Below are positions 28,013 to 37,374 of a DNA stretch of 64,000 nt, in pieces. A model generated the notes under the pieces. The model had not been told where the DNA came from. It saw only the letters and a list, made by a program, of their open reading frames with translations, and did not search any database. Positions within the stretch are counted from its first letter, which is position 1; every line of letters begins with the position of its first letter. The stretch comes from Microbacterium enclense (GTDB lineage: Bacteria; Actinomycetota; Actinomycetes; Actinomycetales; Microbacteriaceae): positions 1-64,000 of the forward strand of contig NZ_RBZY01000002.1 of NCBI RefSeq assembly GCF_004022425.1, written 5' to 3'. The position numbers and the translations under genes are program-made.

Positions 28013-28042
28013 AAAGTGGAGGACGGTGGAGTAAAGTGGGGG
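28013..28042 (+). promoter_or_regulatory. three 10-bp-phased MraZ binding boxes overlapping the mraZ -10 region
   Basis: Three head-to-tail decamers follow without gaps: AAAGTGGAGG (28013-28022), ACGGTGGAGT (28023-28032) and AAAGTGGGGG (28033-28042). Each has the GTGG core at the same place, one helical turn apart, the arrangement MraZ binds in other bacteria. TAAAGT (28032-28037) inside the third box is a plausible -10, so binding would block transcription (autorepression). Confidence 0.8.
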
Positions 28043-28079
28043 AAACTTCGCAGGCCGGACGAAGGGGGTGGACGCCCGA

Positions 28080-28511
28080 ATGCTGCTCGGCACGCACACT
28101 CCCAAGCTCGACGACAAAGGGCGCGTCATCCTGCCCGCGAAGTTCCGCGACGATCTCGGCGCCGGCGTGGTGATCACCCGGGGGCAGGACCGCTGCCTCT
28201 ACGTGTTCAGCACGGAGGAGTTCGAGCGCGTGCACGAGCGGATCCGTGAGGCGCCGCTCAGCAACAAGCAGGCCCGCGACTTCCTGCGCATGTTCCTCTC
28301 GGGGGCGAGCGCCGAGAAGCCCGACGGCCAGAACCGCATCACCGTCCCCCCGGCGCTCCGCGCCTACGCGGGCCTGGATCGGGAGCTGGTCGTCACCGGT
28401 GTCGGCGCCCACGCCGAGATCTGGGACGCCACGGCCTGGAACACCTACGCCGAGAGCAACGAAGAGACCTACGCCGAGATGGAGCAGGAGGTGATCCCGG
28501 GACTGTTCTGA
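28080..28511 (+). CDS. mraZ: transcriptional regulator MraZ
   Basis: A 143-residue regulator with two AbrB-like swapped-hairpin repeats, opening [25 protein letters not shown], with the second repeat at [17 protein letters not shown]. It forms ring oligomers that bind the boxes before its own gene and control the division cluster. The ATG at 28080 matches the family start ([11 protein letters not shown]). A GTG at 28068 lies against the GGGGG ribosome site and is less likely. It heads the dcw cluster; rsmH follows after a 96-nt gap. Confidence 0.96.
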   Translation: MLLGTHTPKLDDKGRVILPAKFRDDLGAGVVITRGQDRCLYVFSTEEFERVHERIREAPLSNKQARDFLRMFLSGASAEKPDGQNRITVPPALRAYAGLDRELVVTGVGAHAEIWDATAWNTYAESNEETYAEMEQEVIPGLF

Positions 28512-28607
28512 TCGCCGGCTGTGATTCCCAGCCGCACGCCCTGACGCACTTCCCCGGCGCCAGGTCGAGCGGATGGGGATCAGAGCCCGCGACCTCGCCC
28601 CGTCATC

Positions 28608-29561
28608 ATGGACATCCGCGACATCCACACCCCCGTGCTCCTCGAGCGTTGCGCCGCGCTGCTCGCTCCCGCCCTCCGCCGCGACGGCGCCGTCTTCGTC
28701 GATGCCACCCTCGGTATGGGAGGTCACTCCGAGGCCTTCCTCGAGCGTTTCCCGACGGCCCGGTTGATCGGCCTCGACCGCGACACCGACGCTCTGCGCA
28801 TCGCGGGGGAGCGCCTGGCCCGGTTCGAGGGCCGGACGACGTTCGTCCACACGGTCTACGACGGGATCGTGGATGCCGTGTCGTCCGCCGGAGTCGACAA
28901 GGTCGATGGCATCCTGTTCGACCTCGGTGTCTCCTCCCTCCAACTCGACGAAGCCTCGCGCGGGTTCGCCTACGCGCAGGACGCGCCGCTGGACATGCGC
29001 ATGGACCAGACGTCCGGCGTGACCGCCGCCGACATCCTCGCCACGTACGGCGAGGGCGACCTTCGCCGCATCTTCGAGCGCTACGGCGAGGAGAAGCTCG
29101 CCGGCCGCTACGCCCGCGCCATCATCGCGGCCCGTCAGCAGGCGCCACTGGAGCGCTCGGGCCAGCTCGTCGACGTGCTGCAGGCGGCCACGCCCGCCGC
29201 CGTCCTGCGCGAACGGCATCCCGCCAAGCGGGTGTTCCAGGCCCTGCGCATCGAGGTCAACGCCGAACTGTCGGTGCTCGAGCGTGCGATTCCCGCGGCG
29301 CTGAGCGTCCTGGGCGTCGGGGGACGCATCGTCGTGCTGTCGTACCAGTCGCTCGAGGACCGCCTGGTCAAGCGCGTGTTCGCCGAGGCCTCGGCATCCG
29401 CCGCCCCCCGTGGGCTGCCCGTCGAGCTTCCCGAGCACGCCCCGAAGTTCCGGCTGCTCGTTCGTGGAGCCGAGCTGGCGAGCGACGACGAACGCGCGGC
29501 CAACCCCCGCGCCACCCCCGTGCGGCTGCGCGCGGCCGAGAGGATCCAGGAGGACGCATGA
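28608..29561 (+). CDS. rsmH: 16S rRNA (cytosine-1402-N4)-methyltransferase
   Basis: A 317-residue SAM-dependent enzyme (formerly MraW) that methylates C1402 in the ribosomal decoding centre. The SAM site [15 protein letters not shown], the GLDRDTDAL strand, [22 protein letters not shown] and the end motif [16 protein letters not shown] are all present. It overlaps ftsL by 4 nt (ATGA), with AGGAGG for ftsL inside its last codons. Confidence 0.96.
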   Translation: MDIRDIHTPVLLERCAALLAPALRRDGAVFVDATLGMGGHSEAFLERFPTARLIGLDRDTDALRIAGERLARFEGRTTFVHTVYDGIVDAVSSAGVDKVDGILFDLGVSSLQLDEASRGFAYAQDAPLDMRMDQTSGVTAADILATYGEGDLRRIFERYGEEKLAGRYARAIIAARQQAPLERSGQLVDVLQAATPAAVLRERHPAKRVFQALRIEVNAELSVLERAIPAALSVLGVGGRIVVLSYQSLEDRLVKRVFAEASASAAPRGLPVELPEHAPKFRLLVRGAELASDDERAANPRATPVRLRAAERIQEDA

Positions 29562-30175
29562 GCGCTCCCCAGACCATCGACGCGGCGTTCCTGCCGGAGT
29601 TCCCCGTCCCGGTGCGCGAGCCCCGGCGCCTGCACGTCGTGGACGCGCCGGCGCGTCGACGCGCACCGCGCCGCGCGTTCGGCGTCATCGCGGTGCTCGG
29701 CGCCGTCCTGATCGCGCTCGTGCAGATGGGGCTGTCGATCCTCACGACGCAGAGCTCGTTCGAGATCGCCTCGCTCACCCAGCAGCAGCGCGACCTCACC
29801 TACCAGAAGCAGATCCTCTACGACGAGGTCGCCGGGCTCAATTCGCCGCAGTACCTCGCCGCCAACGCCGCTGCCCTCGGCATGGTGATCGATGAGACGC
29901 CGACCTACCTCCGGCTGAGCGACGGGGCGGTCATCGGTGCGGGCCAGCCCGCCGAGGGGACGTCGTCGGTGGATGCCATGGGCCGAGGATCGGTGCGCAA
30001 CGCCCTCATCTCGGGTGTGCCGCTCGTGACCGACCCGCAGAAAGCCGCCGGTCCCGCGGTCGCGACCGACGCCGCTGCCGCCGACGCCGCGCCGACCGAC
30101 GGGACCGCTCCGACGACGGGTTCCGCAACACCCCCGCCGATCAGCGACGGTCTGCCGACCCCCGCGACACGATAA
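29558..30175 (+). CDS. ftsL: FtsL-like septum protein
   Basis: A 205-residue bitopic membrane protein. A basic cytoplasmic N-terminus ([11 protein letters not shown]) leads to one span ([20 protein letters not shown]), then a short extracytoplasmic coiled-coil with heptads ([23 protein letters not shown]) and the pattern [15 protein letters not shown], which matches the FtsL/DivIC group by position and build. The C-terminal 80 residues are Ala/Thr/Pro-rich and disordered, longer than usual. It would form the FtsQLB-type subcomplex with FtsQ. It is identified by context and topology, since the family is poorly conserved. Confidence 0.82.
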   Translation: MSAPQTIDAAFLPEFPVPVREPRRLHVVDAPARRRAPRRAFGVIAVLGAVLIALVQMGLSILTTQSSFEIASLTQQQRDLTYQKQILYDEVAGLNSPQYLAANAAALGMVIDETPTYLRLSDGAVIGAGQPAEGTSSVDAMGRGSVRNALISGVPLVTDPQKAAGPAVATDAAAADAAPTDGTAPTTGSATPPPISDGLPTPATR

Positions 30176-30179
30176 GCCC

Positions 30180-31976
30180 ATGACGACGACTCTTTCGCGC
30201 TCTCCCCGGCGACGCACGGTGGTGGTGCTGTCCATCGTGCTCATCGTGCTCGTCGCCTTCGTCGTGCGTCTGATCGACATTCAGGTCGTGAACGCGCGGG
30301 AGCACGTGGACGATTCGCTCGCGATGGGGCTGCAGAACTCCCGCGTCGAATACGCCTCGCGCGGCTCGATCGTCGACGAGCACGGGGTGACACTCGCCTC
30401 GAGCGTGCACCGCTACGACGTGCAGGCCGACCCGATGCTGGCGGCGCAGGGCCTGACCGCCCGGAACGCGGACGGCACGACGACCACGACGCGGACGTGG
30501 ACCGACATCGCGGCGCAGATCGCCGGCATCCTCGGGCAGGATCCCGCCGCCGTGGAGAAGGTCGTGACGGATGCCGTCGCGGCCGACCCGGGGTCGCGCT
30601 ACGCGATCATCGCGAAGAACGTCTCGACCGAGCAGTACCGCGCGCTCGCGGAGTTGGGCCTGCCCTTCCTGGTGTTCCCGCCCCAGGCGGGTCGGGTCTA
30701 CCCCGACGGCGCGGTCGGGGGCAATCTGCTCGGATTCGTCGGCAGCGACGGGCAGCCTCTCGCCGGGCTCGAACTCACCGACGACGACTGTCTCTCGTCG
30801 CAGAACGGCAAGGTCGTGTTCCAGCAGGGCCGCGATGGCGTCGTGCTCCCCGGGACCGAGGTGCAGACCGAGCCGGCCGTCGACGGCGGGACGCTGAAGC
30901 TCACGATCGACCGCGACCTCCAGTGGTACATGGGTCAGCTGATCGCCGAGCAGGTGCAGAACACCGGATCCCTCCGTGGAGCGATCACCGTCGTCGAGGC
31001 GAAGACGGGCAAGGTCCGCGCCGTCGCCGAGTACCCGACCGTCGACCCCAACGACCCCACCGCGACACCCGTCGACGAGCGCGGCAGCTGGACGTTCACC
31101 GACCCCAACGAGCCGGGATCGACGTTCAAGGCGATCACGGCGGCGATCGGACTGGACAGCGGCGCGTTCAGGGCCGACACCACCGTCAGCGCGGCCTCCA
31201 GCGAGACGCTCCGCGGAGGCGCACGGGTCACGGACGCCTTCGCGCACGGAACGAACCAGTACACGCTCACCGGCGTCCTCATCGACTCCTCGAACGTGGG
31301 CATCTCGAAGTTCGCCGACATGATCCCCGCGCAGACGCGCTACGACTACCTGAGGAAGTTCGGGATCGGCAGCAGCACGGCGATCGGGTTCCAGGGTGAG
31401 TCCGAGGGCATCCTCCACCCCGTCGCCGACTGGGGCGACCAGACGTTCTACAACACCGCGTTCGGTCAGGGCCTCGCGGTGACGGTTCCGCAGCTGGTCG
31501 GTGCATACCAGACCATCGCCAACGGGGGAGTGCGGATGCCGCTCTCGCTCGTCGAGAGCTGCACGGCCGCCGACGGCACCGTGACCGACGTCGCGCCGAC
31601 CGACGGGCAGCGCGTGATCTCGGCCGAGTCGGCCGCAACGGTCACGCGGATGCTCGAGAACGTCGCGACGCAGGGCACGCTCGCCACCCAGGTCGCCGTA
31701 CCGGGGTACCGCGTCGCCATCAAGACCGGAACCGGTGAGAAGACCGACCGCAACACCGGGGCCTACAAGCCCGACGCGTACTTCACGACGATGATCGGCT
31801 TCGCCCCCGCCGACGACCCGCAGTACATCGTCTCGGTCAACCTCGACGAACCGCGGACGGTAAAGTCGTCTGCGGCCACGGCTCCCGCCTTCCAGAAGGC
31901 ACTCACCCAGGTGCTGAAGAACTACCGGGTGATTCCGTCCGGAACCACGACCCCCGAACTGCCCAAGTTCGGCTGA
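30180..31976 (+). CDS. ftsI: septal transpeptidase FtsI (class B PBP)
   Basis: A 598-residue penicillin-binding protein that crosslinks septal peptidoglycan. It has one N-terminal span (VVVLSIVLIVLVAFVVRLID), a dimerisation domain starting with the class B signature RGSIVDEHGVTLA, and a transpeptidase domain with SxxK at Ser314-Lys317 (PGSTFKAI), SSN (IDSSNVGISKF) and KTGTGEK near the C-terminus. It pairs with FtsW encoded downstream. The ATG start is 4 nt after ftsL. A 51-nt gap separates it from murF; murE, which normally lies here, is absent. Confidence 0.96.
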   Translation: MTTTLSRSPRRRTVVVLSIVLIVLVAFVVRLIDIQVVNAREHVDDSLAMGLQNSRVEYASRGSIVDEHGVTLASSVHRYDVQADPMLAAQGLTARNADGTTTTTRTWTDIAAQIAGILGQDPAAVEKVVTDAVAADPGSRYAIIAKNVSTEQYRALAELGLPFLVFPPQAGRVYPDGAVGGNLLGFVGSDGQPLAGLELTDDDCLSSQNGKVVFQQGRDGVVLPGTEVQTEPAVDGGTLKLTIDRDLQWYMGQLIAEQVQNTGSLRGAITVVEAKTGKVRAVAEYPTVDPNDPTATPVDERGSWTFTDPNEPGSTFKAITAAIGLDSGAFRADTTVSAASSETLRGGARVTDAFAHGTNQYTLTGVLIDSSNVGISKFADMIPAQTRYDYLRKFGIGSSTAIGFQGESEGILHPVADWGDQTFYNTAFGQGLAVTVPQLVGAYQTIANGGVRMPLSLVESCTAADGTVTDVAPTDGQRVISAESAATVTRMLENVATQGTLATQVAVPGYRVAIKTGTGEKTDRNTGAYKPDAYFTTMIGFAPADDPQYIVSVNLDEPRTVKSSAATAPAFQKALTQVLKNYRVIPSGTTTPELPKFG

Positions 31977-32027
31977 CTACCGGATGCCGGTCTCCTCCCG
32001 ACACGGAAAGGGCGTCCGTACACAGCA

Positions 32028-33440
32028 ATGATCTCCTCCAGCCTCTCCCACATCGCATCCGTGCTCGGCGGCCGTCTCGTCCTGCGCGGCACCGACACCC
32101 CCGAGACCCGCATCGACGGTCTCGTCGACACCGATTCGCGGCTCATCGAGCCGGGGGGTGTCTTCGTCGCCAAGCCCGGCGAGACCACCGACGGCCACCT
32201 CTTCGTCCCGGCCGCCATCGAGCGCGGCGCCGTGCTCGCCCTCGTCGAGCGTGAACTGGACGAGCCGATCAGCCAGATCGTCGTCGGCGACGTCGTGACG
32301 GCGCTGGCCGACCTGGCGCGCGACGTCGTCGCGCGCGTGCGCGCCGCCGGCGACCTGCGGATCGTCGGCATCACCGGGTCCAACGGCAAGACGACGACGA
32401 AGAACCTTCTCGCGCGCATCCTCCAGGACGACGGACCCACCGTCGCCCCTCGCGCGTCGTTCAACAACGAGGTCGGCGCCCCGTTGACGATGCTGCGGGT
32501 GAGCAAGGACACGCGGTTCCTCGTCAGCGAGTTCGGCGCCAGCGCGCCCGGCGCGATCGCGCAGCTCGCCGGCCTCGTCACCCCCGACATCGGGGTCGTT
32601 CTCATGGTGGGCATGGCTCACGCCGGCGGCTTCGGCGGCATCGAGTCCACCTTCCACGCCAAGAGCGAACTGGTGCGCGCGACCCGGGAGGGCGGCCTCG
32701 CCGTCCTGAACGTCGACGATCCGCGGGTGGCCGCGATGGAGCCGATCGCCCGCGAGCGCGGGCAGGACGTGCGCTGGTTCGGCCGCGGCGAGCGCGCCGC
32801 GGTGCGCGCCGTCGACGTCGAGGTCTCGGCATCCAGCACGCGTGCGCAGCTCGTCGTCGACGGCGAGGAGCACACCCTCGAGCTGCGCGTGCTCGGCGAG
32901 CACCACGTGATGAACGCCCTCGCCGCGATCGCGGCGGCCACGGCGCTGGGGGTGTCGGCGGCGGATGCCATCGCGCGCCTGTCGACCGTCGAGCTCGCCG
33001 AGCGGTGGCGCATGCAGCCGCTCGGCTCCGAGCGCGTGCGCATCATCAACGACGCGTACAACGCCAGCCCCGACTCCATGGCCGCGGCCCTGCGCACGCT
33101 CGCGCAGATCACGGGACCCCACGAGCGGACCGTCGCGGTGCTCGGGGCGATGAGCGAGCTCGGCGAGTACGCCGACGACGAGCACGACCGCGTCGGGCTG
33201 CTGGCTGTGCGCTTGCGCATCCAGCGGATCGTCGTCATCGGTCAGGAGGCCCGCCGCATGTACCTCGAGGCCATCGCGCAGGGCTCGTGGGACGGGGAGG
33301 CCGTCTTCTTCCCGGATGCCGATGCCGCCTACGACTACCTTCGGGGCGAGCTGCGCGACGGCGACCGCGTTCTCGTGAAGTCGTCCAACTCCGCCGGGCT
33401 GCGGTTCCTCGGCGACCGTCTGGGAGAATCGTTCGCGTGA
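32028..33440 (+). CDS. murF: UDP-MurNAc-tripeptide D-alanyl-D-alanine ligase
   Basis: A 470-residue Mur ligase that adds D-Ala-D-Ala to the UDP-MurNAc tripeptide. It has a MurF-type N-terminal domain (GRLVLRGTDTPETRIDGLVDTDSR in outline), the ATP loop GITGSNGKTTTKNL, the central FNNEVGAPLT and the C-terminal NDAYNASPDSM, which is diagnostic for MurF. It overlaps mraY by 4 nt (GTGA). As the last peptide ligase of the pathway, it depends on a MurE that is not encoded in this cluster. Confidence 0.96.
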   Translation: MISSSLSHIASVLGGRLVLRGTDTPETRIDGLVDTDSRLIEPGGVFVAKPGETTDGHLFVPAAIERGAVLALVERELDEPISQIVVGDVVTALADLARDVVARVRAAGDLRIVGITGSNGKTTTKNLLARILQDDGPTVAPRASFNNEVGAPLTMLRVSKDTRFLVSEFGASAPGAIAQLAGLVTPDIGVVLMVGMAHAGGFGGIESTFHAKSELVRATREGGLAVLNVDDPRVAAMEPIARERGQDVRWFGRGERAAVRAVDVEVSASSTRAQLVVDGEEHTLELRVLGEHHVMNALAAIAAATALGVSAADAIARLSTVELAERWRMQPLGSERVRIINDAYNASPDSMAAALRTLAQITGPHERTVAVLGAMSELGEYADDEHDRVGLLAVRLRIQRIVVIGQEARRMYLEAIAQGSWDGEAVFFPDADAAYDYLRGELRDGDRVLVKSSNSAGLRFLGDRLGESFA

Positions 33441-34543
33441 GATCACTTCTGACGTCGGCGGGGATCTCTCTGGCCTTCACGCTGTTCCTCACTCCGGTGT
33501 TCCTGCGGGCATTTCGGAAGTGGGGCTGGGGGCAGGTCATCCGCACGCCCGAGAACGTGCACAACCCCTCTCACGGGGCGAAGCGCGGCACGCCCACCAT
33601 GGGCGGCACGATCTTCATCCTCGGCACGATCGTCGGGTATCTCATCGGCGCCTACGCCGGGAACAACCCGCCGACGCTGTCGGGCCTGCTGGTGCTCTGG
33701 CTCATGCTGGGCTTCGGTGTCGTCGGGTTCATCGATGACTACATGAAGGTCCGCTTCCAGAACAGCCTCGGTTTGTCCGGATGGCGGAAGATCGCGGGTC
33801 AGGTGCTCGTGACGGTTCCGTTCGCGATCGTCGGGCTGAACTTCCCGAACGCCTTCGGGCAGACGCCTGCCTCGGAGTACATCTCTATATTCCGCGACAT
33901 TCAGGTGCTGTCGCTGTTCGCGCTGGGGCCGGTCCTCGGGTGGTTGCTCTACCTGGCCTGGATCTCGCTCATCGGTACCGCGACGTCGAATTCGGTCAAC
34001 GTCGCCGACGGGCTCGACGGTCTCGCCGCCGGCTCGGGCGTCTTCGTCGTGGGGGCGTACAGCCTCATGGCGTTCTGGCAGAACAAGCAGATGTGCGCCG
34101 ACGTGCTCGATCCGTCGGTCCAAGCCGGGTGCTACGCCGTTCGCGATCCCTTCGACCTCGCGATCGTGGGGGCCGCGTTCGTCGGCGCCCTCGTCGGCTT
34201 CCTCTGGTGGAACGCGCCCAAGGCCCGGGTCTTCATGGGTGACTGCGGCTCGATGGCGATCGGCGGCGTCATCGCGGCCATGGCCATCCTCACCCGCACC
34301 GAACTGCTCCTCATCCTCATCGCCGGCGTCTACGTGATCGCCTCCGGCTCCGTGATCCTGCAGCGCGCATACTTCAAGATCACGCGCGGGAAGCGGCTGT
34401 TCCTCATGAGCCCGCTTCACCACCACCTCGAGATGCGCGGGTGGCCCGAGGTCACGATCGTCGTGCGCATGTGGATCATCGCGGGGCTGCTCGCCGTCTC
34501 GGGCGTCGGCTTCTTCTACGTCGAGTGGCTGGCTCTCGTATGA
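33437..34543 (+). CDS. mraY: phospho-N-acetylmuramoyl-pentapeptide transferase
   Basis: A 368-residue integral membrane enzyme that moves phospho-MurNAc-pentapeptide to undecaprenyl phosphate, making lipid I. About ten spans are predicted. Conserved loops are present: KRGTPTMGG, the first Asp pair in GFIDDYMKV, NSVNVADGLDGLAAG, FMGDCGSMAIGG, and the HHHLEMRGWPE motif near the end. The GTG start overlaps the murF stop, and its own stop overlaps the murD ATG, a fully coupled chain. Confidence 0.96.
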   Translation: MRSLLTSAGISLAFTLFLTPVFLRAFRKWGWGQVIRTPENVHNPSHGAKRGTPTMGGTIFILGTIVGYLIGAYAGNNPPTLSGLLVLWLMLGFGVVGFIDDYMKVRFQNSLGLSGWRKIAGQVLVTVPFAIVGLNFPNAFGQTPASEYISIFRDIQVLSLFALGPVLGWLLYLAWISLIGTATSNSVNVADGLDGLAAGSGVFVVGAYSLMAFWQNKQMCADVLDPSVQAGCYAVRDPFDLAIVGAAFVGALVGFLWWNAPKARVFMGDCGSMAIGGVIAAMAILTRTELLLILIAGVYVIASGSVILQRAYFKITRGKRLFLMSPLHHHLEMRGWPEVTIVVRMWIIAGLLAVSGVGFFYVEWLALV

Positions 34544-36060
34544 GCGCGGAGCGGGTGGCATCCCTCCACAGCTGGTACGCCGAGTGGAGGGGACTCAAGG
34601 TCGCCGTGCTCGGGCTCTCCGTCACGGGTTTCTCCGCCGCCGACACGCTCGCCGAGCTCGGCGCCCACGTGCTGGTGGTCACCGAGAAGGCCGACCCCGA
34701 GTACGCGCGTCTGCTGCCGGTGATCGGGGCCGATCTGCACGTCGGGCCGCTGAATGCCGTGCCTCCCGTGCTCGCGGACTTCGCGCCCGACGTCGTCATC
34801 GCCTCGCCGGGCTTCCCCCCGACGCACCCGCTCATCGCGTGGGCGCTGGCCGAGGGGATCCCGCTCTGGGGCGACGTCGAGCTGGCCTGGCGCGTCCGAG
34901 ACAAGGTCGTCCGGCCCGACGGGCGCCCGGCCGACTGGATCCTCATCACCGGAACCAATGGCAAGACGACCACGACGCGCCTCACCGCCGAGATGCTCGT
35001 CGCCGGCGGGCTGCGCGCGGTCCCCGTGGGCAATATCGGCACGCCCGTGCTCGATGCGATCCGTGATCCCGAGGGCTTCGACGCGCTCGTCGTCGAGCTG
35101 TCGAGTCACCAGCTGTGGTACCTGAATCTCCAGACCGGCGATCAGGCGCTCTCGCCCCACGCCGCCGTGTGCCTCAACCTCGCCGACGATCACCTCGAAT
35201 GGCACGGGAGCTTCGCGGCCTACCGGGACGCGAAGGCCGGCGTCTACGCCCGGACCCGGGCGGCGTGCGTGTACAACAAGGCGGATGCCGCCACCCGCGA
35301 AATGGTGGAGGAAGCCGAGGTCGTCGAGGGAGCCCGCGCGATCGGCTTCGACCTCGGCGTCCCGGGTCCGAGCGACCTCGGCGTCGTCGACGGCATCCTC
35401 GTGGACCGCGCGTTCCTCGAGGAGCGCGCGACCTCCGCTCTGGAACTCACGACCGTCGCCGATCTCGCAGCCCAGGGACTGGCCGCCCCGCACGTCGTGT
35501 CGAACGTGCTCGCCGCCGCCGCGCTCGCGCGCTCGCTGGGCGTGGCACCGGCGGACATCCACGACGCCCTCGAGCGCTTCCGTCTCGACCCGCACCGGAT
35601 CCAGGTCGTCGCCGCGCACCGGGGGGTGACGTGGGTCGACGATTCCAAGGCCACCAATCCGCACGCCGCGGGGTCGTCCCTCGCCGCCTACCCGGGAGCG
35701 GTGTGGGTCGTAGGGGGCCTGCTGAAGGGCGTCGATCTCGCCGACCTCGTGCGCGTGCGCGGCGCGGCGACCCGGGCCGCGATCATCATCGGAACCGAAC
35801 GGGCCGAGATCGTCGCCGCGTTCGAGCGACACGCCCCCGCGGTTCCTCTCTTCGAGGTCGACCACACCCAGACTGAAGACGTCATGGCACGGGTCGTCGA
35901 ACTGGCGGCCGGCGTCGCTCGGGACGGAGACACCGTGCTCCTCGCGCCCGCGGCGGCGTCGTTCGATCAGTTCGCGTCGTACTCCGACCGCGGCGAACGT
36001 TTCGCCGAGGCGGTGCGGGCGTGGGTCGCCGGCCAGGACGAAGGATCGGCCCGACCGTAG
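34540..36060 (+). CDS. murD: UDP-MurNAc-L-alanine--D-glutamate ligase
   Basis: A 506-residue Mur ligase that adds the second stem residue. The N-terminal Rossmann-like part starts VAVLGLSVTGFSAADTL, the ATP loop is TGTNGKTTTTRL, then LNLADDHLEWHGSF, and the C-terminal domain has WVDDSKATNPHAAGSSL, which is typical of MurD. It is longer than the E. coli enzyme (438), as is common in actinobacteria. The ATG overlaps the mraY stop (ATGA). Confidence 0.96.
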   Translation: MSAERVASLHSWYAEWRGLKVAVLGLSVTGFSAADTLAELGAHVLVVTEKADPEYARLLPVIGADLHVGPLNAVPPVLADFAPDVVIASPGFPPTHPLIAWALAEGIPLWGDVELAWRVRDKVVRPDGRPADWILITGTNGKTTTTRLTAEMLVAGGLRAVPVGNIGTPVLDAIRDPEGFDALVVELSSHQLWYLNLQTGDQALSPHAAVCLNLADDHLEWHGSFAAYRDAKAGVYARTRAACVYNKADAATREMVEEAEVVEGARAIGFDLGVPGPSDLGVVDGILVDRAFLEERATSALELTTVADLAAQGLAAPHVVSNVLAAAALARSLGVAPADIHDALERFRLDPHRIQVVAAHRGVTWVDDSKATNPHAAGSSLAAYPGAVWVVGGLLKGVDLADLVRVRGAATRAAIIIGTERAEIVAAFERHAPAVPLFEVDHTQTEDVMARVVELAAGVARDGDTVLLAPAAASFDQFASYSDRGERFAEAVRAWVAGQDEGSARP

Positions 36061-36077
36061 GACGAGGGGAACACCGC

Positions 36078-37316
36078 GTGACCACCACCGCACCCCCGCC
36101 CCGCCAGGTGCCCGACGGCGAGCCGTCCCGCTCCGGACTGGCCGCCCGCGTGTCGCTCGGGCGCGCCTTCCAGCCCGTTCCGAGCGAGTTCCTGCTCATC
36201 GCCTCGGCGGCCCTGCTGCTGACAGGCTTCGGTCTGGTGATGGTGCTGTCGGCGACGTCGGCCCTCGACGGCGGACAGAACCCGTTCGAGCACGTGCTCA
36301 AGCAGGCGATCTTCGCGGTCGTCGGCATCCCGTTGATGTTCGTCCTCAGCCGTGCGCCGATGCAGTTCTGGAAGGGCATCGCCTGGCCCGCGCTCGTCTT
36401 CGCGACGATGTTCCAGCTGCTCGTGTACGTTCCCGGCCTCGGCGTCGAGTCGTACGGAAACCGCAACTGGGTGCAGCTCGCCGGGTTCCAGTTCCAGCCG
36501 GCGGAGTTCCTCAAGCTCGCCCTCGCGCTGTGGATGGCGACGGTGCTGTACCGCAAGCGTCGCCTGCTGACCTCGTGGAAGCACGTGTTCATCCCCGTCG
36601 TCCCCGTCGCGGTGCTCGTCATCGGCACCGTGCTCGGCGGTCGCGACCTGGGCACGGTGATGATCCTCGTCCTCGTCGTGCTGGGCGCGCTGTTCTTCGC
36701 CGGGATCAAGATGCGCATGTTCATCGTGCCCGCGGTGCTGTCGCTCGTCGTCGTGCTCGTCTCGGCGTTCGGCAGCGAGAACCGCATGGCCCGCATCGCG
36801 AGTCTCTTCGACCCCGATGACGCGTCGTGCTACTACACGACGTGCTACCAGTCGCTGCACGGGGTGTGGGGCCTGGCGAGTGGTGGCATCCTGGGTCTCG
36901 GTCTCGGCAACTCGAAAGAGAAGTACGACTGGCTGCCCGCCGCCGCCAACGACTACATCTTCGCGATCATCGGGGAGGAGCTGGGACTCATCGGATGCCT
37001 CGTCGTCCTGGTCCTGTTCGCGCTGTTCGCCGTCGGCGCCTTCCACGTCATCCGCCGCACCGACGACGCGTTCGTGCGTATCGTCGCCGGTGCGATCACG
37101 CTGTGGATCGTGGGCCAGGCGCTGGTCAACATCGGTGTCGTGCTGCGCATCTTCCCGGTCCTGGGCGTTCCTCTGCCGTTCATGTCGCAGGGCGGAACAT
37201 CGTTGCTGTCGGTCCTCATCGCGTGCGGCGTGCTGCTGTCGTGCGCGCGGACGCTGCCCGACCGGCACGCGGTGGCCGCCGCTCCCGCACGCACCGCCAC
37301 GCGTCGCCGCCGCTGA
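36078..37316 (+). CDS. ftsW: SEDS glycosyltransferase FtsW
   Basis: A 412-residue membrane polymerase of septal glycan strands, partner of FtsI. About ten spans are predicted; the SEDS signatures FGLVMVLSATS, GNRNWVQLAGFQFQPAEFLKLAL, GGRDLGTV, and the C-terminal PVLGVPLPFMSQGGTSLL are present. The large extracellular loop carries SLFDPDDASCYYTTCYQ, whose two cysteines may form a disulphide. The GTG at 36078 has GAGGGGA 7 nt upstream; the longer frame start at 36021 lies inside murD. Confidence 0.95.
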   Translation: MTTTAPPPRQVPDGEPSRSGLAARVSLGRAFQPVPSEFLLIASAALLLTGFGLVMVLSATSALDGGQNPFEHVLKQAIFAVVGIPLMFVLSRAPMQFWKGIAWPALVFATMFQLLVYVPGLGVESYGNRNWVQLAGFQFQPAEFLKLALALWMATVLYRKRRLLTSWKHVFIPVVPVAVLVIGTVLGGRDLGTVMILVLVVLGALFFAGIKMRMFIVPAVLSLVVVLVSAFGSENRMARIASLFDPDDASCYYTTCYQSLHGVWGLASGGILGLGLGNSKEKYDWLPAAANDYIFAIIGEELGLIGCLVVLVLFALFAVGAFHVIRRTDDAFVRIVAGAITLWIVGQALVNIGVVLRIFPVLGVPLPFMSQGGTSLLSVLIACGVLLSCARTLPDRHAVAAAPARTATRRRR

Positions 37317-37362
37317 GCTGCGCCAGGGCCCGGGCGTGGCATCCGGTGTCCGTCGACCTGGT

Positions 37363-37368
37363 TAGGGT
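37363..37368 (+). promoter_or_regulatory. leaderless -10 box for murG
   Basis: TAGGGT, then 6 nt (cgagga), then the GTG at 37375. It would give the distal dcw genes their own promoter within the cluster. Confidence 0.6.
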
Positions 37369-37374
37369 CGAGGA

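Noticed and set aside
28511..28608. A short gene or RNA in the mraZ-rsmH gap
   Set aside because: The 96 bp hold no convincing reading frame with a ribosome site and no clear stable fold beyond weak GC pairing.
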